Positions 15,754 to 24,055 of a stretch of DNA of 51,246 nt are shown here, piece by piece. Numbering within the stretch: the first letter of the stretch is position 1; each line of letters starts with the position of its first letter. Below the pieces are notes generated by a model. The model had not been told where the DNA came from. It saw only the letters and a list, made by a program, of their open reading frames with translations, and searched no databases. Source of the stretch: JAVVUJ01 sp964461765 (GTDB taxonomy: Bacteria > Bacillota > Clostridia > Peptostreptococcales > Anaerovoracaceae); the NCBI GenBank assembly GCA_964461765.1, contig CAYWVS010000013.1:1-51246 (forward strand). Direction: 5' to 3'. A program made the position numbers and the translations under genes.

Positions 15754-16274
15754 CCGTTGATCTCACATATGGGAGAGCTCTTTTTGATGCTTCGTTGGAT
15801 GTTGGAAAAACGGATGAATTGTGGGAGGAAGCCAGTCAACTGACAGATCTTTTTGAAAAAGAGCCTGAGTTTTATGGATTTATTAATTCTCCTGTAATTT
15901 CTGCTACAGAAAAAAAGACTGTGCTTAAAAGTGTTTTTCAAAATCAGCTTTCAGAAGAAATGGAAAATTTTCTTTACGTGCTCATTGACAAAGGCAGAAC
16001 CCGTCATTTTCCGAAGATAGTGAAACACTTTCATCAACTGATAAATGAAAACAATGGTTTTACATCAGGGGTAATCTATACGGTGAACGAATTAGAGAAA
16101 GAACAATTGGAAAGCTTTGAGGAAAAGACAGGGAACTTGCTAAGGAAAAATATTAAATTAGTCAATAAATTGGATCCTCAAATTATTGGAGGAGTCCGCA
16201 TATTTATTGATGGAAAAGTGATAGATGCTACTATAAAAGGTAGACTCAATCAAATGAGCGAAAGCCTAAGATAA
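15741..16274 (+). CDS. atpH: F1Fo ATP synthase subunit delta
   Basis: Links the top of F1 to the b stalk. It has 177 residues, with an all-helical N-terminal domain and the family C-terminal segment DPQIIGGVRIFIDGKVIDAT followed by KGRLNQM. It starts inside the atpF 3' end, so translation is probably coupled. Confidence 0.95.
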   Translation: MAELTVDLTYGRALFDASLDVGKTDELWEEASQLTDLFEKEPEFYGFINSPVISATEKKTVLKSVFQNQLSEEMENFLYVLIDKGRTRHFPKIVKHFHQLINENNGFTSGVIYTVNELEKEQLESFEEKTGNLLRKNIKLVNKLDPQIIGGVRIFIDGKVIDATIKGRLNQMSESLR

Positions 16275-16296
16275 AGCAAGAAAGGAGCAAAAACCT

Positions 16297-17802
16297 ATGA
16301 ATTTGAGACCAGAAGAGATCAGTGCAGTTATTAGGGAACAAATTAAGAACTATAAAAGTGAACTGGAAATATCCAATTTCGGTACTGTCATACAGGTTGG
16401 TGACGGCATTGCTAGAATCTACGGGCTGGAAAACTGTATGGCAGGGGAGTTGCTTGAGTTTCCCGGTGAAGTTTATGGAATGGCATTGAATCTGGAAGAA
16501 GACAATGTAGGAACCGTAATATTAGGACCGGATAATAAGATTAAAGAAGGGGATATTGTAAAGCCCACCGGCAAAGTGGTAGAGGTTCCTGTTGGACCGG
16601 AATTAATTGGAAGAGTTGTAAACGCTTTAGGCCAGCCTATCGATGGAAGAGGTGTCATAAATGCAACAAAGACTCGACCTATTGAGAATGCCGCACCGGG
16701 AGTTCTGCAGAGAAAATCAGTTTTCGAACCACTACAGACAGGAATCAAGGCAATCGACTCTATGATACCCATCGGCAAAGGTCAGAGGGAACTGATTATC
16801 GGAGACAAGCAGACCGGTAAAACTGCCATTGCCATCGATACCATCCTTAATCAAAAGGAAGAAGATGTAATTTGCATTTACGTTGCCATCGGGCAGAAAA
16901 AATCTACGGTGGCACAATTGGTACAGACTTTGGAAGAAAAGGGTGCCATGAAATATACCATTGTAGTTTCTGCTACAGCCAGTGAAGTGGCACCGTTACA
17001 ATACATTGCTCCCTATGCAGGTTGTGCCATGGGAGAAGAATTTATGTACGAGGGTAAAAGCGTACTGATTATTTACGATGACCTTTCCAAGCATGCAGTA
17101 GCCTATAGGGCCATGTCATTATTGTTAAGGCGTCCACCAGGTCGTGAAGCCTACCCCGGAGATGTTTTTTACCTTCATAGCAGACTTTTAGAAAGGGCAG
17201 CAAAACTTTCAGACAAGTTGGGAGGTGGCTCCATAACGGCGTTGCCTCTCATAGAAACGCAAGCCGGAGACGTGTCTGCATATATCCCAACCAACGTAAT
17301 CTCCATTACCGATGGACAGATATTTCTGGAGACAGAACTGTTTTTCTCCGGGCAGAGACCCGCAGTAAATGCAGGGATCTCCGTATCTCGAGTTGGAGGA
17401 GATGCCCAGATAAAGGCTATGAAAAAGGTAGCAGGGAAGGTGAAATTGGAATTAGCCCAGTATAGAGAACTGGCTGCCTTTTCCCAATTTGGATCGGATC
17501 TAGATAAAGATACCCGAGATAGATTAGAGCACGGTAAGGTTTTGATGGAAATTATCAAACAACGTCAATATAGCCCTGTATCCGTAGTTCATCAAGTAAT
17601 CATCATTTTTGCAGCAATCAATAAGTATTTAGCAGATGTTCCTTTGGAAGAAATCTCTAGCTTTGAAAAAGAATTGTTAGATTTCGTGGATACTCAATAT
17701 CCAGAAATTGGAAAAGAAATCAAGGAAACAGGCAATCTGAACGAAGGTATTGAGGAAAAATTGAAAGCGGCGATTGAAAAGTTTAAGGCTATTAAAAAAT
17801 AA
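16297..17802 (+). CDS. atpA: F1Fo ATP synthase subunit alpha
   Basis: Non-catalytic nucleotide-binding subunit of F1. It has 501 residues. The P-loop is GDKQTGKT at residues 169-176, and the family signature PAVNAGISVSRVGGDAQ is near 360. The N-terminal beta barrel and C-terminal helical bundle are complete. RBS is AAAGGAG. Confidence 0.98.
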   Translation: MNLRPEEISAVIREQIKNYKSELEISNFGTVIQVGDGIARIYGLENCMAGELLEFPGEVYGMALNLEEDNVGTVILGPDNKIKEGDIVKPTGKVVEVPVGPELIGRVVNALGQPIDGRGVINATKTRPIENAAPGVLQRKSVFEPLQTGIKAIDSMIPIGKGQRELIIGDKQTGKTAIAIDTILNQKEEDVICIYVAIGQKKSTVAQLVQTLEEKGAMKYTIVVSATASEVAPLQYIAPYAGCAMGEEFMYEGKSVLIIYDDLSKHAVAYRAMSLLLRRPPGREAYPGDVFYLHSRLLERAAKLSDKLGGGSITALPLIETQAGDVSAYIPTNVISITDGQIFLETELFFSGQRPAVNAGISVSRVGGDAQIKAMKKVAGKVKLELAQYRELAAFSQFGSDLDKDTRDRLEHGKVLMEIIKQRQYSPVSVVHQVIIIFAAINKYLADVPLEEISSFEKELLDFVDTQYPEIGKEIKETGNLNEGIEEKLKAAIEKFKAIKK

Positions 17803-17829
17803 GTTTACTGCTAAACGAGGAGTATAGAT

Positions 17830-18696
17830 ATGGGCGCTAACAATATGCGCGACATCAAGCGAAGAATTAAAAGTGTTGTCAGCACGGAACACATTACCAA
17901 TGCCATGAAGCTGGTGTCGTCAGCGAAGCTCAGAAGAGCAAAAAATACTTTTGAGAGAACCAGAGAATATTTTCATTACGTTACAGAATCCATAGAGGAG
18001 ATCTTTAATAATACCGATGAAGTTCCTAAAAGGTATTTGGCAGGCAACAGACAGATTAAAACTACCTGCTATGTGGTGGTTACCAGTTGCCGTGGCTTAT
18101 GTGGTGGCTTTAATTCTAATATCATAAAAGAGGCCCAAAAGGAAATTGATAAAGACTGGGAAAAGCCTCATATTATTGCAGTTGGTACCAAGGGAAAGGA
18201 GTACTTTCAGAAGAAAGGTTACACGGTAGACAGTGAATATTCCTTGCCCCCTGAGAATATTTCCTTCATGGAAACCCATGATATCAGTAAACCGATTATT
18301 GACATGTATAATGAAGGTGTGATTGACGAGGTAGTGTTGATTTATACGTCCTTTGTCAGTTCTTTGGAACAGAGACCGAAGGTTGTCACTCTGCTTCCAT
18401 TTGAGATCAGCCATGATCCCGATGTGCCGAAACTACCAAAACAAGTGGAATATGAGCCGTCTGTAGAGGAAGTATTCAATTATCTAGTGCCAAAGTATGT
18501 AGAAATAATGATATACGGAGCTATCGTAGAATCTGCTACCTGTGAGCATGCAGCACGAAGGGTGGCGATGGAGGCAGCTACAGATAACGCTAGAGAAATG
18601 ATGGAAAATTTAACATTAAACTTCAATAGAGCCAGACAAGCGGCGATTACCAATGAGATTTCAGAAATTGTAGGTGGCTCAGAGGCCCTGAAATAG
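17830..18696 (+). CDS. atpG: F1Fo ATP synthase subunit gamma
   Basis: Central rotor shaft of F1, 288 residues. It has the N-terminal coiled-coil helix (RDIKRRIKSVVSTEHITNAM, then KLVSSAKLRRA) and the C-terminal helix with MEAATDNAREMMENLTLNFN and RARQAAITNEISEIVGG. The mid-domain has the CRGLCGGFNSN signature. Between atpA and atpD as usual. Confidence 0.97.
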   Translation: MGANNMRDIKRRIKSVVSTEHITNAMKLVSSAKLRRAKNTFERTREYFHYVTESIEEIFNNTDEVPKRYLAGNRQIKTTCYVVVTSCRGLCGGFNSNIIKEAQKEIDKDWEKPHIIAVGTKGKEYFQKKGYTVDSEYSLPPENISFMETHDISKPIIDMYNEGVIDEVVLIYTSFVSSLEQRPKVVTLLPFEISHDPDVPKLPKQVEYEPSVEEVFNYLVPKYVEIMIYGAIVESATCEHAARRVAMEAATDNAREMMENLTLNFNRARQAAITNEISEIVGGSEALK

Positions 18697-18708
18697 GAGG
18701 ATGGAAAG

Positions 18709-20097
18709 TTGAATAAAGGAATAATACATCAGATTATAGGTCCTGTAATCGACATTAAATTCAAACCGGAAGAAATGCCGGAGCTATTAAACGCTATCAT
18801 TATTAAGTTTGAAGGACGAGATATTGTGGCAGAAGTGGCTCAGCATATAGGGGATGATGTAGTGCGTTGCGTTGCTCTATCCTCAACGGACGGCTTGACC
18901 AGAGGCATGGAAGCGGAGGATACCAATGGTCCCATCAGTGTCCCCGTAGGACAAGAAGTATTGGGGAGACTCTTTAACGTTATAGGTGAAACCATTGACG
19001 AGAAAGGTCCTGTTGCTACCGATAAAAGGATGCCCATACACAGAGCTGCACCTTCTTTTGAAGATCAGGATACCGCTGCTCACATATTTGAGACGGGAAT
19101 CAAGGTTGTAGACTTGATTGCTCCTTATACCAGAGGAGGAAAGGTTGGATTGTTCGGAGGTGCCGGTGTAGGTAAAACCGTATTAATTCAAGAATTAATT
19201 AATAATATAGCAAAAGAGCATGGGGGACTTTCTGTATTTGCCGGCGTAGGTGAGAGAACAAGAGAAGGAAACGACCTTTACTCAGAAATGATAGAATCCG
19301 GAGTTATCGCAAAGACTGCAATGGTATTCGGTCAGATGAATGAACCGCCTGGAGCCAGAATGAGAGTAGCTCTAACCGGTTTGACCATGGCAGAATATTT
19401 TAGAGATGAAGAAGGGCAAGATGTACTGCTCTTCATAGACAATATTTTTAGGTTTACCCAAGCAGGTTCCGAGGTGTCTGCCCTGTTAGGTCGTGTACCT
19501 TCAGCAGTAGGTTATCAGCCAACTCTGGCAACAGAGATGGGAGCTTTGCAGGAAAGAATTACTTCCACCAAGAAGGGCGCAATCACTTCCGTTCAGGCCA
19601 TATATGTACCTGCGGATGACCTTACGGACCCGGCACCGGCTACAGCCTTTGCCCACTTGGATGCTACCACGGTACTTTCCAGAGCAATCACTGAGTTGGG
19701 AATCTATCCGGCTGTTGATCCACTGGAATCAAGCTCTAGAATCATGGATCCTCTTATTATCGGTGAGGAACACTACAACGTGGCCAGAGGTGTACAGGAA
19801 GTTCTTCAAAAATATAAAGATCTACAAGATATTATCGCTATTTTAGGTATGGATGAATTGAGTGACTCTGATAAACTCGTTGTTTCTAGAGCCAGAAAAA
19901 TACAGAGATTCTTATCACAGCCCTTTAGCGTAGCAGAAGCATTTACCGGTTCTCCGGGGAAATATGTGCCCATTAAAGAAACCATCAGAGGCTTTAAGGA
20001 AATTTTGGAAGGTCATCACGATGAAATTCCGGAAGGAATGTTCCTATTTGCAGGGGGCATAGATGAAGTAGTAGAAAGGTTCCAGAAGAATGGCTAA
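18709..20097 (+). CDS. atpD: F1Fo ATP synthase subunit beta (catalytic)
   Basis: Catalytic subunit, 462 residues. P-loop GGAGVGKT at residues 150-157, catalytic-site GERTREGNDLY, Walker B VLLFIDNIFRFTQAGSEVSA, and SRAITELGIYPAVDPLESSS. The start is a TTG at 18709, 8 nt after AGGAGG; an upstream ATG in a different frame (ATGGAAAG) overlaps the ribosome site and is not used. The 3' end overlaps atpC by 8 nt. Confidence 0.98.
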   Translation: MNKGIIHQIIGPVIDIKFKPEEMPELLNAIIIKFEGRDIVAEVAQHIGDDVVRCVALSSTDGLTRGMEAEDTNGPISVPVGQEVLGRLFNVIGETIDEKGPVATDKRMPIHRAAPSFEDQDTAAHIFETGIKVVDLIAPYTRGGKVGLFGGAGVGKTVLIQELINNIAKEHGGLSVFAGVGERTREGNDLYSEMIESGVIAKTAMVFGQMNEPPGARMRVALTGLTMAEYFRDEEGQDVLLFIDNIFRFTQAGSEVSALLGRVPSAVGYQPTLATEMGALQERITSTKKGAITSVQAIYVPADDLTDPAPATAFAHLDATTVLSRAITELGIYPAVDPLESSSRIMDPLIIGEEHYNVARGVQEVLQKYKDLQDIIAILGMDELSDSDKLVVSRARKIQRFLSQPFSVAEAFTGSPGKYVPIKETIRGFKEILEGHHDEIPEGMFLFAGGIDEVVERFQKNG

Positions 20098-20527
20098 GAG
20101 TTTCGTACTGGAAGTGGTGACGCCTTCCAAGCTCTTTTATATGGGTAATGTGGAGATGGTCATAACCAGAACCTTAGCGGGGGATGAGGGCTTTATGGCC
20201 AACCACGCTTGGGCATGCAAGCTTTTAGACGTAGGGGAACTGTGGATTCAGGAGGAAGGCAGCAAGGACTTTAAAATTGCTGCTATTGCAGGCGGATATA
20301 TCGATGTGAAGGATAATATTATTATTTTCACCGATGCTGCAGAATGGCCTGATGAAATTGACATAGATCGAGCTAATCGTGAAAAGCAAAGGGCTGAAGA
20401 ATGGTTGAAGATCAATACTGATGACGGCAAAGATCATACGTTGGAAATTTCAAAGGCTCAGCTTGCCATTGCAAAATCTCTTACCCGTATGGGCGTAAAG
20501 ACCGGTGGTATTCGCCGAAAAAGATGA
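20090..20527 (+). CDS. atpC: F1Fo ATP synthase subunit epsilon
   Basis: Regulatory rotor subunit, 145 residues: an N-terminal beta sandwich (about 1-85, with IAAIAGGYIDVKDNIIIFTD) and a C-terminal helical hairpin (about 88-138). The usual MANHAPLVT-type loop after GDEGFMANHA is replaced by WACKLLDVGELWIQ, a mild deviation. Last gene of the operon; a strong terminator follows 20 nt after the stop. Confidence 0.95.
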   Translation: MAKSFVLEVVTPSKLFYMGNVEMVITRTLAGDEGFMANHAWACKLLDVGELWIQEEGSKDFKIAAIAGGYIDVKDNIIIFTDAAEWPDEIDIDRANREKQRAEEWLKINTDDGKDHTLEISKAQLAIAKSLTRMGVKTGGIRRKR

Positions 20528-20547
20528 AAATAAAATAAGATCAATCA

Positions 20548-20577
20548 AAAAGCCACTGTCACTTGTCAGTGGCTTTT
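20548..20577 (+). terminator. Rho-independent terminator of the atp operon
   Basis: AAAAGCCACTG (20548-20558) and CAGTGGCTTTT (20567-20577) form a perfect 11-bp stem with an 8-nt loop, ending in TTTT. Confidence 0.85.
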
Positions 20578-20749
20578 ATATTGCAAAAAGCAACGTTATC
20601 TGATATTATATTACAAAGAATTGCCGTTGGCGGTCAGTCACTCTCTTAATGAAAAGTGGGTAGTGCTATGAAAAAGTTACATACTCAAAATTTAAATCAA
20701 AAGTCAATACTGTTTATTTTAAACTTTTATAGTTTATTTCCAAATTTTT

Positions 20750-20788
20750 AAGGGCGATTATCAGTTCTTTTAGCTGATAATCGCCCTT
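20750..20788. repeat. Perfect 15-bp inverted repeat
   Basis: AAGGGCGATTATCAG (20750-20764) and CTGATAATCGCCCTT (20774-20788) form a perfect stem with a 9-nt loop. Neither strand has a T-run after it, so it is not a standard terminator. It abuts the candidate RNA at 20795-20990 and may be part of it. Confidence 0.7.
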
Positions 20789-20794
20789 ACTTAG

Positions 20795-20990
20795 TTTCTG
20801 AATCTAACACTTCTGGTGGACTCACTCCTTTCTAATTTTTCATTACTCTACGCCCTCTTAACCTTCCTGTCCTTTCCAGTTTTACTTTCATTCAGTGAAC
20901 TGTGGAGATTCCTAACCTAAGTTTTGGATTTCCACACTTTCCATTTTGGATGATGGAGGTTCCAGAGGTAGTTTGTTAACTCTATTATAA
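20795..20990. ncRNA. Candidate structured non-coding RNA, strand unresolved
   Basis: This non-coding stretch is richer in G+C than the spacers around it. It folds into a long hairpin: 20848-20867 (CTACGCCCTCTTAACCTTCC) pairs with 20955-20971 (GGAGGTTCCAGAGGTAG), and an inner stem joins TGTGGA (20901-20906) to TCCACA (20931-20936). On the minus strand it follows a promoter (TTGCAA at 21011-21006, TATAAT at 20989-20984). On the plus strand it is followed at once by a perfect terminator (20997-21043). I could not assign it to tmRNA, SRP RNA or RNase P from their conserved sequences; 6S and raiA-type RNAs remain to be tested. Confidence 0.4.
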
Positions 20991-20996
20991 CAAAAT

Positions 20997-21043
20997 AAAA
21001 AATAATTGCAAGAGTTTTTTGAAAATTCTTGCAATTATTTTTT
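20997..21043. terminator. Bidirectional rho-independent terminator
   Basis: A perfect 16-bp stem: AAAAAATAATTGCAAG (20997-21012) with CTTGCAATTATTTTTT (21028-21043), loop of 15 nt. Both orientations end in a run of Ts. It can terminate feoB on the minus strand and the candidate RNA on the plus strand. Confidence 0.8.
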
Positions 21044-21068
21044 AAATTGCTTCCAAATAATAAGTGCT

Positions 21069-21170
21069 TGGCCACGTTATAGTGCGGGCATAGCCCGCAG
21101 CTTTAAGTGGCAACCTTTTTTGATACTTCGCCATATCGTCTTCGACGATATTTCCTACATATCAGTTATC
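21069..21170. repeat. Repeat family B, copy 1
   Basis: About 100 bp. The conserved part (about 21120-21165) has an outer pair TGATA(C/T)/ATATCA around a hairpin ATATCGTC-TTC-GACGATAT, then TTTCCTAC. The variable part has GCGGGC-ATA-GCCCGC and GCCAC/GTGGC stems. The second copy at 25238-25345 differs at paired positions in a compensating way. It lies just after the feoB stop. Confidence 0.7.
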
Positions 21171-23205
21171 CTAAAAAGTGAAGCAGCAGGGATCCAACCT
21201 GATAGATTATAAAAGAAACGACCCAGGCGATGGAGGTTTGAAATACCACCACTGCCAATGCACTCTTCCACCCTCCCATCTCACGCTTTACGGTGGCTAA
21301 TGTTGCTATACAAGGCATGTAGAGCAGGCAGAACACCAAAAATGCAAAAGCCGATAAAGGAGTAAAGATGGAGGTCAACAAGGAGGACAGGGATACAGCA
21401 CTGTTAGCGCCTACCAAAACAGCCAGAGTGCTGACCACGGCCTCTTTGGCAGATAGACCAGTAATGAGTGCAGTAGCCGCCCGCCAATCTCCAAAGCCAA
21501 GAGGCTCAAAGATGGGTGAAGCAAAACGACCAAAGGATGCCAACATGCTATTTTCACTATTGGAAACTAAATGTAATCCAAAATCAAAGCTTCTAAAAAA
21601 CCAAATTATAATAGTAGCAATGAAAATTACTGTAAAGGCCTTTCTTATGAAATCTTTCACATTAGACCACATGCGTAGCCACACGCTAAATGCCGCCGGC
21701 ATTCTATAGGAAGGCAATATCATAACAAAGGGTACGGGATTTCCGTTAAAAATGGTTGCCTTCATAATCATGGCACAAATAACAGCTACTAAAATACCTG
21801 TAAGATACAAGCTGATCATCACCAGTGCTCTATACTCCGTGAAAAAAGCTGTGGTAAACATGATGTAAATAGGTAGCTTTGCACTACAAGACATAAATGG
21901 AATTAAAATCGTTGTCATTCGCCGATCCCTTTCACTAGGCAAAGAACGAGCTGACATGATGGCAGGCACAGAACAGCCGAAGCCTACTAACATAGGCACG
22001 ATGGAACGCCCGGAAAGCCCTAATTTTCTCAAGAGCTTATCCATGACAAAAGCAACTCTGGGCATGTAACCGCTGTCCTCCAAAACTGATAAAAAGAAAA
22101 AGAGAACCCCGATAAAGGGCAAAAAGGATAAGACACTACCCACCCCGGCAAATACACCATCAATGATCAAGGAATGCAAAGGAATGCTTACGTGCAAAGC
22201 ATAAAGCAAGTTATCTACGACCCCGGTAAAACCGTCGATAGCTATTGAAAATAAATCACTAAAAAAAGCCCCAACCACATTAAAGGTTAGCCAAAACACC
22301 ATGAACATAATTCCGAAAAAAATAGGAATTGCAAAGACTCGATGGGTCAAAATACTGTCAATTTTAATGGAACGCAAATGCTCTTTGCTTTCTCGTGATA
22401 CCCGAAAAACCGTTCGGGTACAAAGTTTATCAATAAAAGAATATCGCATATCCGCCATAGCGGCTTCCCTATCGGTACAGAGATGATATTCCATGTCATC
22501 TACAATATGTTGAATAATATCCAATTCCGCATCTTGAATGGACAATCGGGCTATTAATTGGGGATCCCCCTCTACAATCTTTGTGGCGCAAAACCGCAAG
22601 GGCAATTGGAGGCGATCCACATCTTCTGAGATTAAATGTGCAATGGAGTGAATGGCAGTGTGAATATGGCCGTCACAAAAATCAATCCTTTTAGGTTGCT
22701 GTCGGTTAAGAGCAGTTTTGATGGCACAGTCAATCAAATCGTGAATCCCATCATTTTTAGCCGCAGATATAGGGACTATAGGAATAGTTAACTCTTTTTC
22801 TAACTTTTCAATATCTATATAAACTTCATTTTGCTTAATTTCGTCCATCATATTAAGAGCTAAAACCATAGGCAGTTGTAGCTCCATTAGCTGCAGTGTC
22901 AAATATAAGCTTCGTTCAATATGTGAAGCATCGATCACATTGATGATTACATCCGGTTTCCCTTCCAACAAAATTTGTCTGGTAGATAAGTCATCTGCAG
23001 TAAAAGCCGAAAGGGAATAAGTACCCGGAAGCTCTAATACACTGAAACCTTTGTGCCTCCGAACAGGACCTTCCTTGGTTTTGTTAGATTCTGTAGAAAA
23101 AAAACCTTGATGTGTAATACCATCTGTCATCTGATTAAAAACTGTGGTGACACCGCTATTTGGATTTCCCACAAGCGCTGCATTGATTGCAGGAATTGCA
23201 TTCAT
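21166..23205 (-). CDS. feoB: FeoB-type ferrous iron transporter with altered G-protein motifs
   Basis: Membrane Fe2+ transporter, 679 residues: N-terminal G domain (about 1-165), helical domain (about 165-265), then membrane domain with two Gate regions, including PMLVGFGCSVPAIMSARSLP. Several G-domain motifs deviate. G1 is GNPNSGVTT with Val19 where the Walker lysine normally stands; the GVTVE-type G2 segment is replaced by HQGFFSTESNKTKEG; G3 DLPGTYSL reads ELPGTYSL. G4 (NMMD) and G5 (SAAK) are intact. GTP hydrolysis is therefore doubtful. The ATG has a near-perfect GGAGGTGAT ribosome site. It overlaps feoA by 50 nt. Confidence 0.9.
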   Translation of the reverse strand: MNAIPAINAALVGNPNSGVTTVFNQMTDGITHQGFFSTESNKTKEGPVRRHKGFSVLELPGTYSLSAFTADDLSTRQILLEGKPDVIINVIDASHIERSLYLTLQLMELQLPMVLALNMMDEIKQNEVYIDIEKLEKELTIPIVPISAAKNDGIHDLIDCAIKTALNRQQPKRIDFCDGHIHTAIHSIAHLISEDVDRLQLPLRFCATKIVEGDPQLIARLSIQDAELDIIQHIVDDMEYHLCTDREAAMADMRYSFIDKLCTRTVFRVSRESKEHLRSIKIDSILTHRVFAIPIFFGIMFMVFWLTFNVVGAFFSDLFSIAIDGFTGVVDNLLYALHVSIPLHSLIIDGVFAGVGSVLSFLPFIGVLFFFLSVLEDSGYMPRVAFVMDKLLRKLGLSGRSIVPMLVGFGCSVPAIMSARSLPSERDRRMTTILIPFMSCSAKLPIYIMFTTAFFTEYRALVMISLYLTGILVAVICAMIMKATIFNGNPVPFVMILPSYRMPAAFSVWLRMWSNVKDFIRKAFTVIFIATIIIWFFRSFDFGLHLVSNSENSMLASFGRFASPIFEPLGFGDWRAATALITGLSAKEAVVSTLAVLVGANSAVSLSSLLTSIFTPLSAFAFLVFCLLYMPCIATLATVKREMGGWKSALAVVVFQTSIAWVVSFIIYQVGSLLLHFLG

Positions 23206-23437
23206 CAGTAATCACCTCCACTTCTATTTCAGCTGCATCTACCTTTCGCAAGGTTAGCTCGTATCCACGCAAAAATATTTCCATGGGATCCCCCATAGGT
23301 GCTACCTTTCGCACCATAACCAGGGTATTGGGGGTTAAGCCCATGTCCAATAAACTCCTTCGGAGGGGCCCTTTGCCTCCCACAGTCTTAATTCTTGCTC
23401 TTTGATTTACCGGTAATTTATCTAAAGGAACATTCAT
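23156..23437 (-). CDS. feoA: FeoA-domain protein with a four-cysteine tail
   Basis: A 93-residue cytoplasmic protein with an SH3-like FeoA domain (about 1-75: VPLDKLPVNQRARIKTVGG, LRRSLLDMGLTPNTLVMVRK, EIFLRGYELTLRK). A C-terminal tail has a regular CNSCNQCSACGK pattern (CxxCxxCxxC) that could bind metal. The frame extends upstream, but ATG 23437 has GGAG at good spacing, and the upstream extension is hydrophobic and unlike FeoA. The cysteine tail is encoded by the same 50 nt as the FeoB N-terminus in another frame. FeoA supports FeoB-mediated iron uptake. No Fur or IdeR box was identified. Confidence 0.85.
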   Translation of the reverse strand: MNVPLDKLPVNQRARIKTVGGKGPLRRSLLDMGLTPNTLVMVRKVAPMGDPMEIFLRGYELTLRKVDAAEIEVEVITDECNSCNQCSACGKSK

Positions 23438-23590
23438 CGTAATTCTCCATAAGTCTTTTAAATGCATAATAAGTATATTCAGTATTGTTAAATCCATATG
23501 CATAGTTCTTTTGATTAAACTAAACAAAGGTCTGCACTAATGTGGCAGCCATTTTATATATACCCTTTGATTATGATATTAAACCTTATT

Positions 23591-24055
23591 CTACCTCCGT
23601 AAAGACTCCCAAATAAGAGACTTTGCAGAAAGTAGCAGCCGATTTGCTGAGGCTACAATCAGTAAGGCAAAAGCAATGCTACCTGCCATAATCAAGGTTT
23701 CCGCACCTACTGCTCCGGCTTTTGAAAGATCATTTTGCAGAAAATATAACATGGTATAGTACATTCCCGAACCGGGAACCAAGGGAATGATTCCAGGGAT
23801 AATAAAGAGGGTAGCAGCTTCTTTTCCAGCTCGTGAAAACACTTCGGCCGAAATTGCAACCATACAGGCTCCTAAAAAACAGGATAGGATATTGCTGTTG
23901 TCCAAAAGCAAAGAGCCTTTATATACGGCTGAGCCTAAGGCACCTGCAAAAGAAGCAAAGAAAATATGCTTTTTCGGAACGTGAAATAAGAGGCAAAATC
24001 CTGCCGTAGAAAGGAAAGCGTATAAAAAATAAAGAAAAACTTGAGAGAAGATCAT
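23591..24055 (-). CDS. Threonine/serine exporter, small subunit (ThrE_2/YjjB type)
   Basis: A 154-residue membrane protein with about four to five hydrophobic helices (FSQVFLYFLYAFLSTAGFCL, then HVPKKHIFFASFAGALGSAV, and LFIIPGIIPLVPGSGMYYTM). The PGIIPLVPG motif is typical of the C-terminal half of ThrE exporters, made as a separate protein in many Firmicutes. Its start overlaps the stop of the larger partner (ATGA at 24052-24055), so the two subunits are coupled. Probable role: export of small amino acids or dicarboxylates. The substrate is inferred from family knowledge. Confidence 0.88.
   Translation of the reverse strand: MIFSQVFLYFLYAFLSTAGFCLLFHVPKKHIFFASFAGALGSAVYKGSLLLDNSNILSCFLGACMVAISAEVFSRAGKEAATLFIIPGIIPLVPGSGMYYTMLYFLQNDLSKAGAVGAETLIMAGSIAFALLIVASANRLLLSAKSLIWESLRR

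Noticed and set aside
20668..20751. A 27-codon frame (MKKLHTQNLNQKSILFILNF...) after the atp terminator
   Set aside because: There is only a weak ribosome site and no detectable promoter. Its stop lies in the inverted repeat at 20750, and nothing supports translation.
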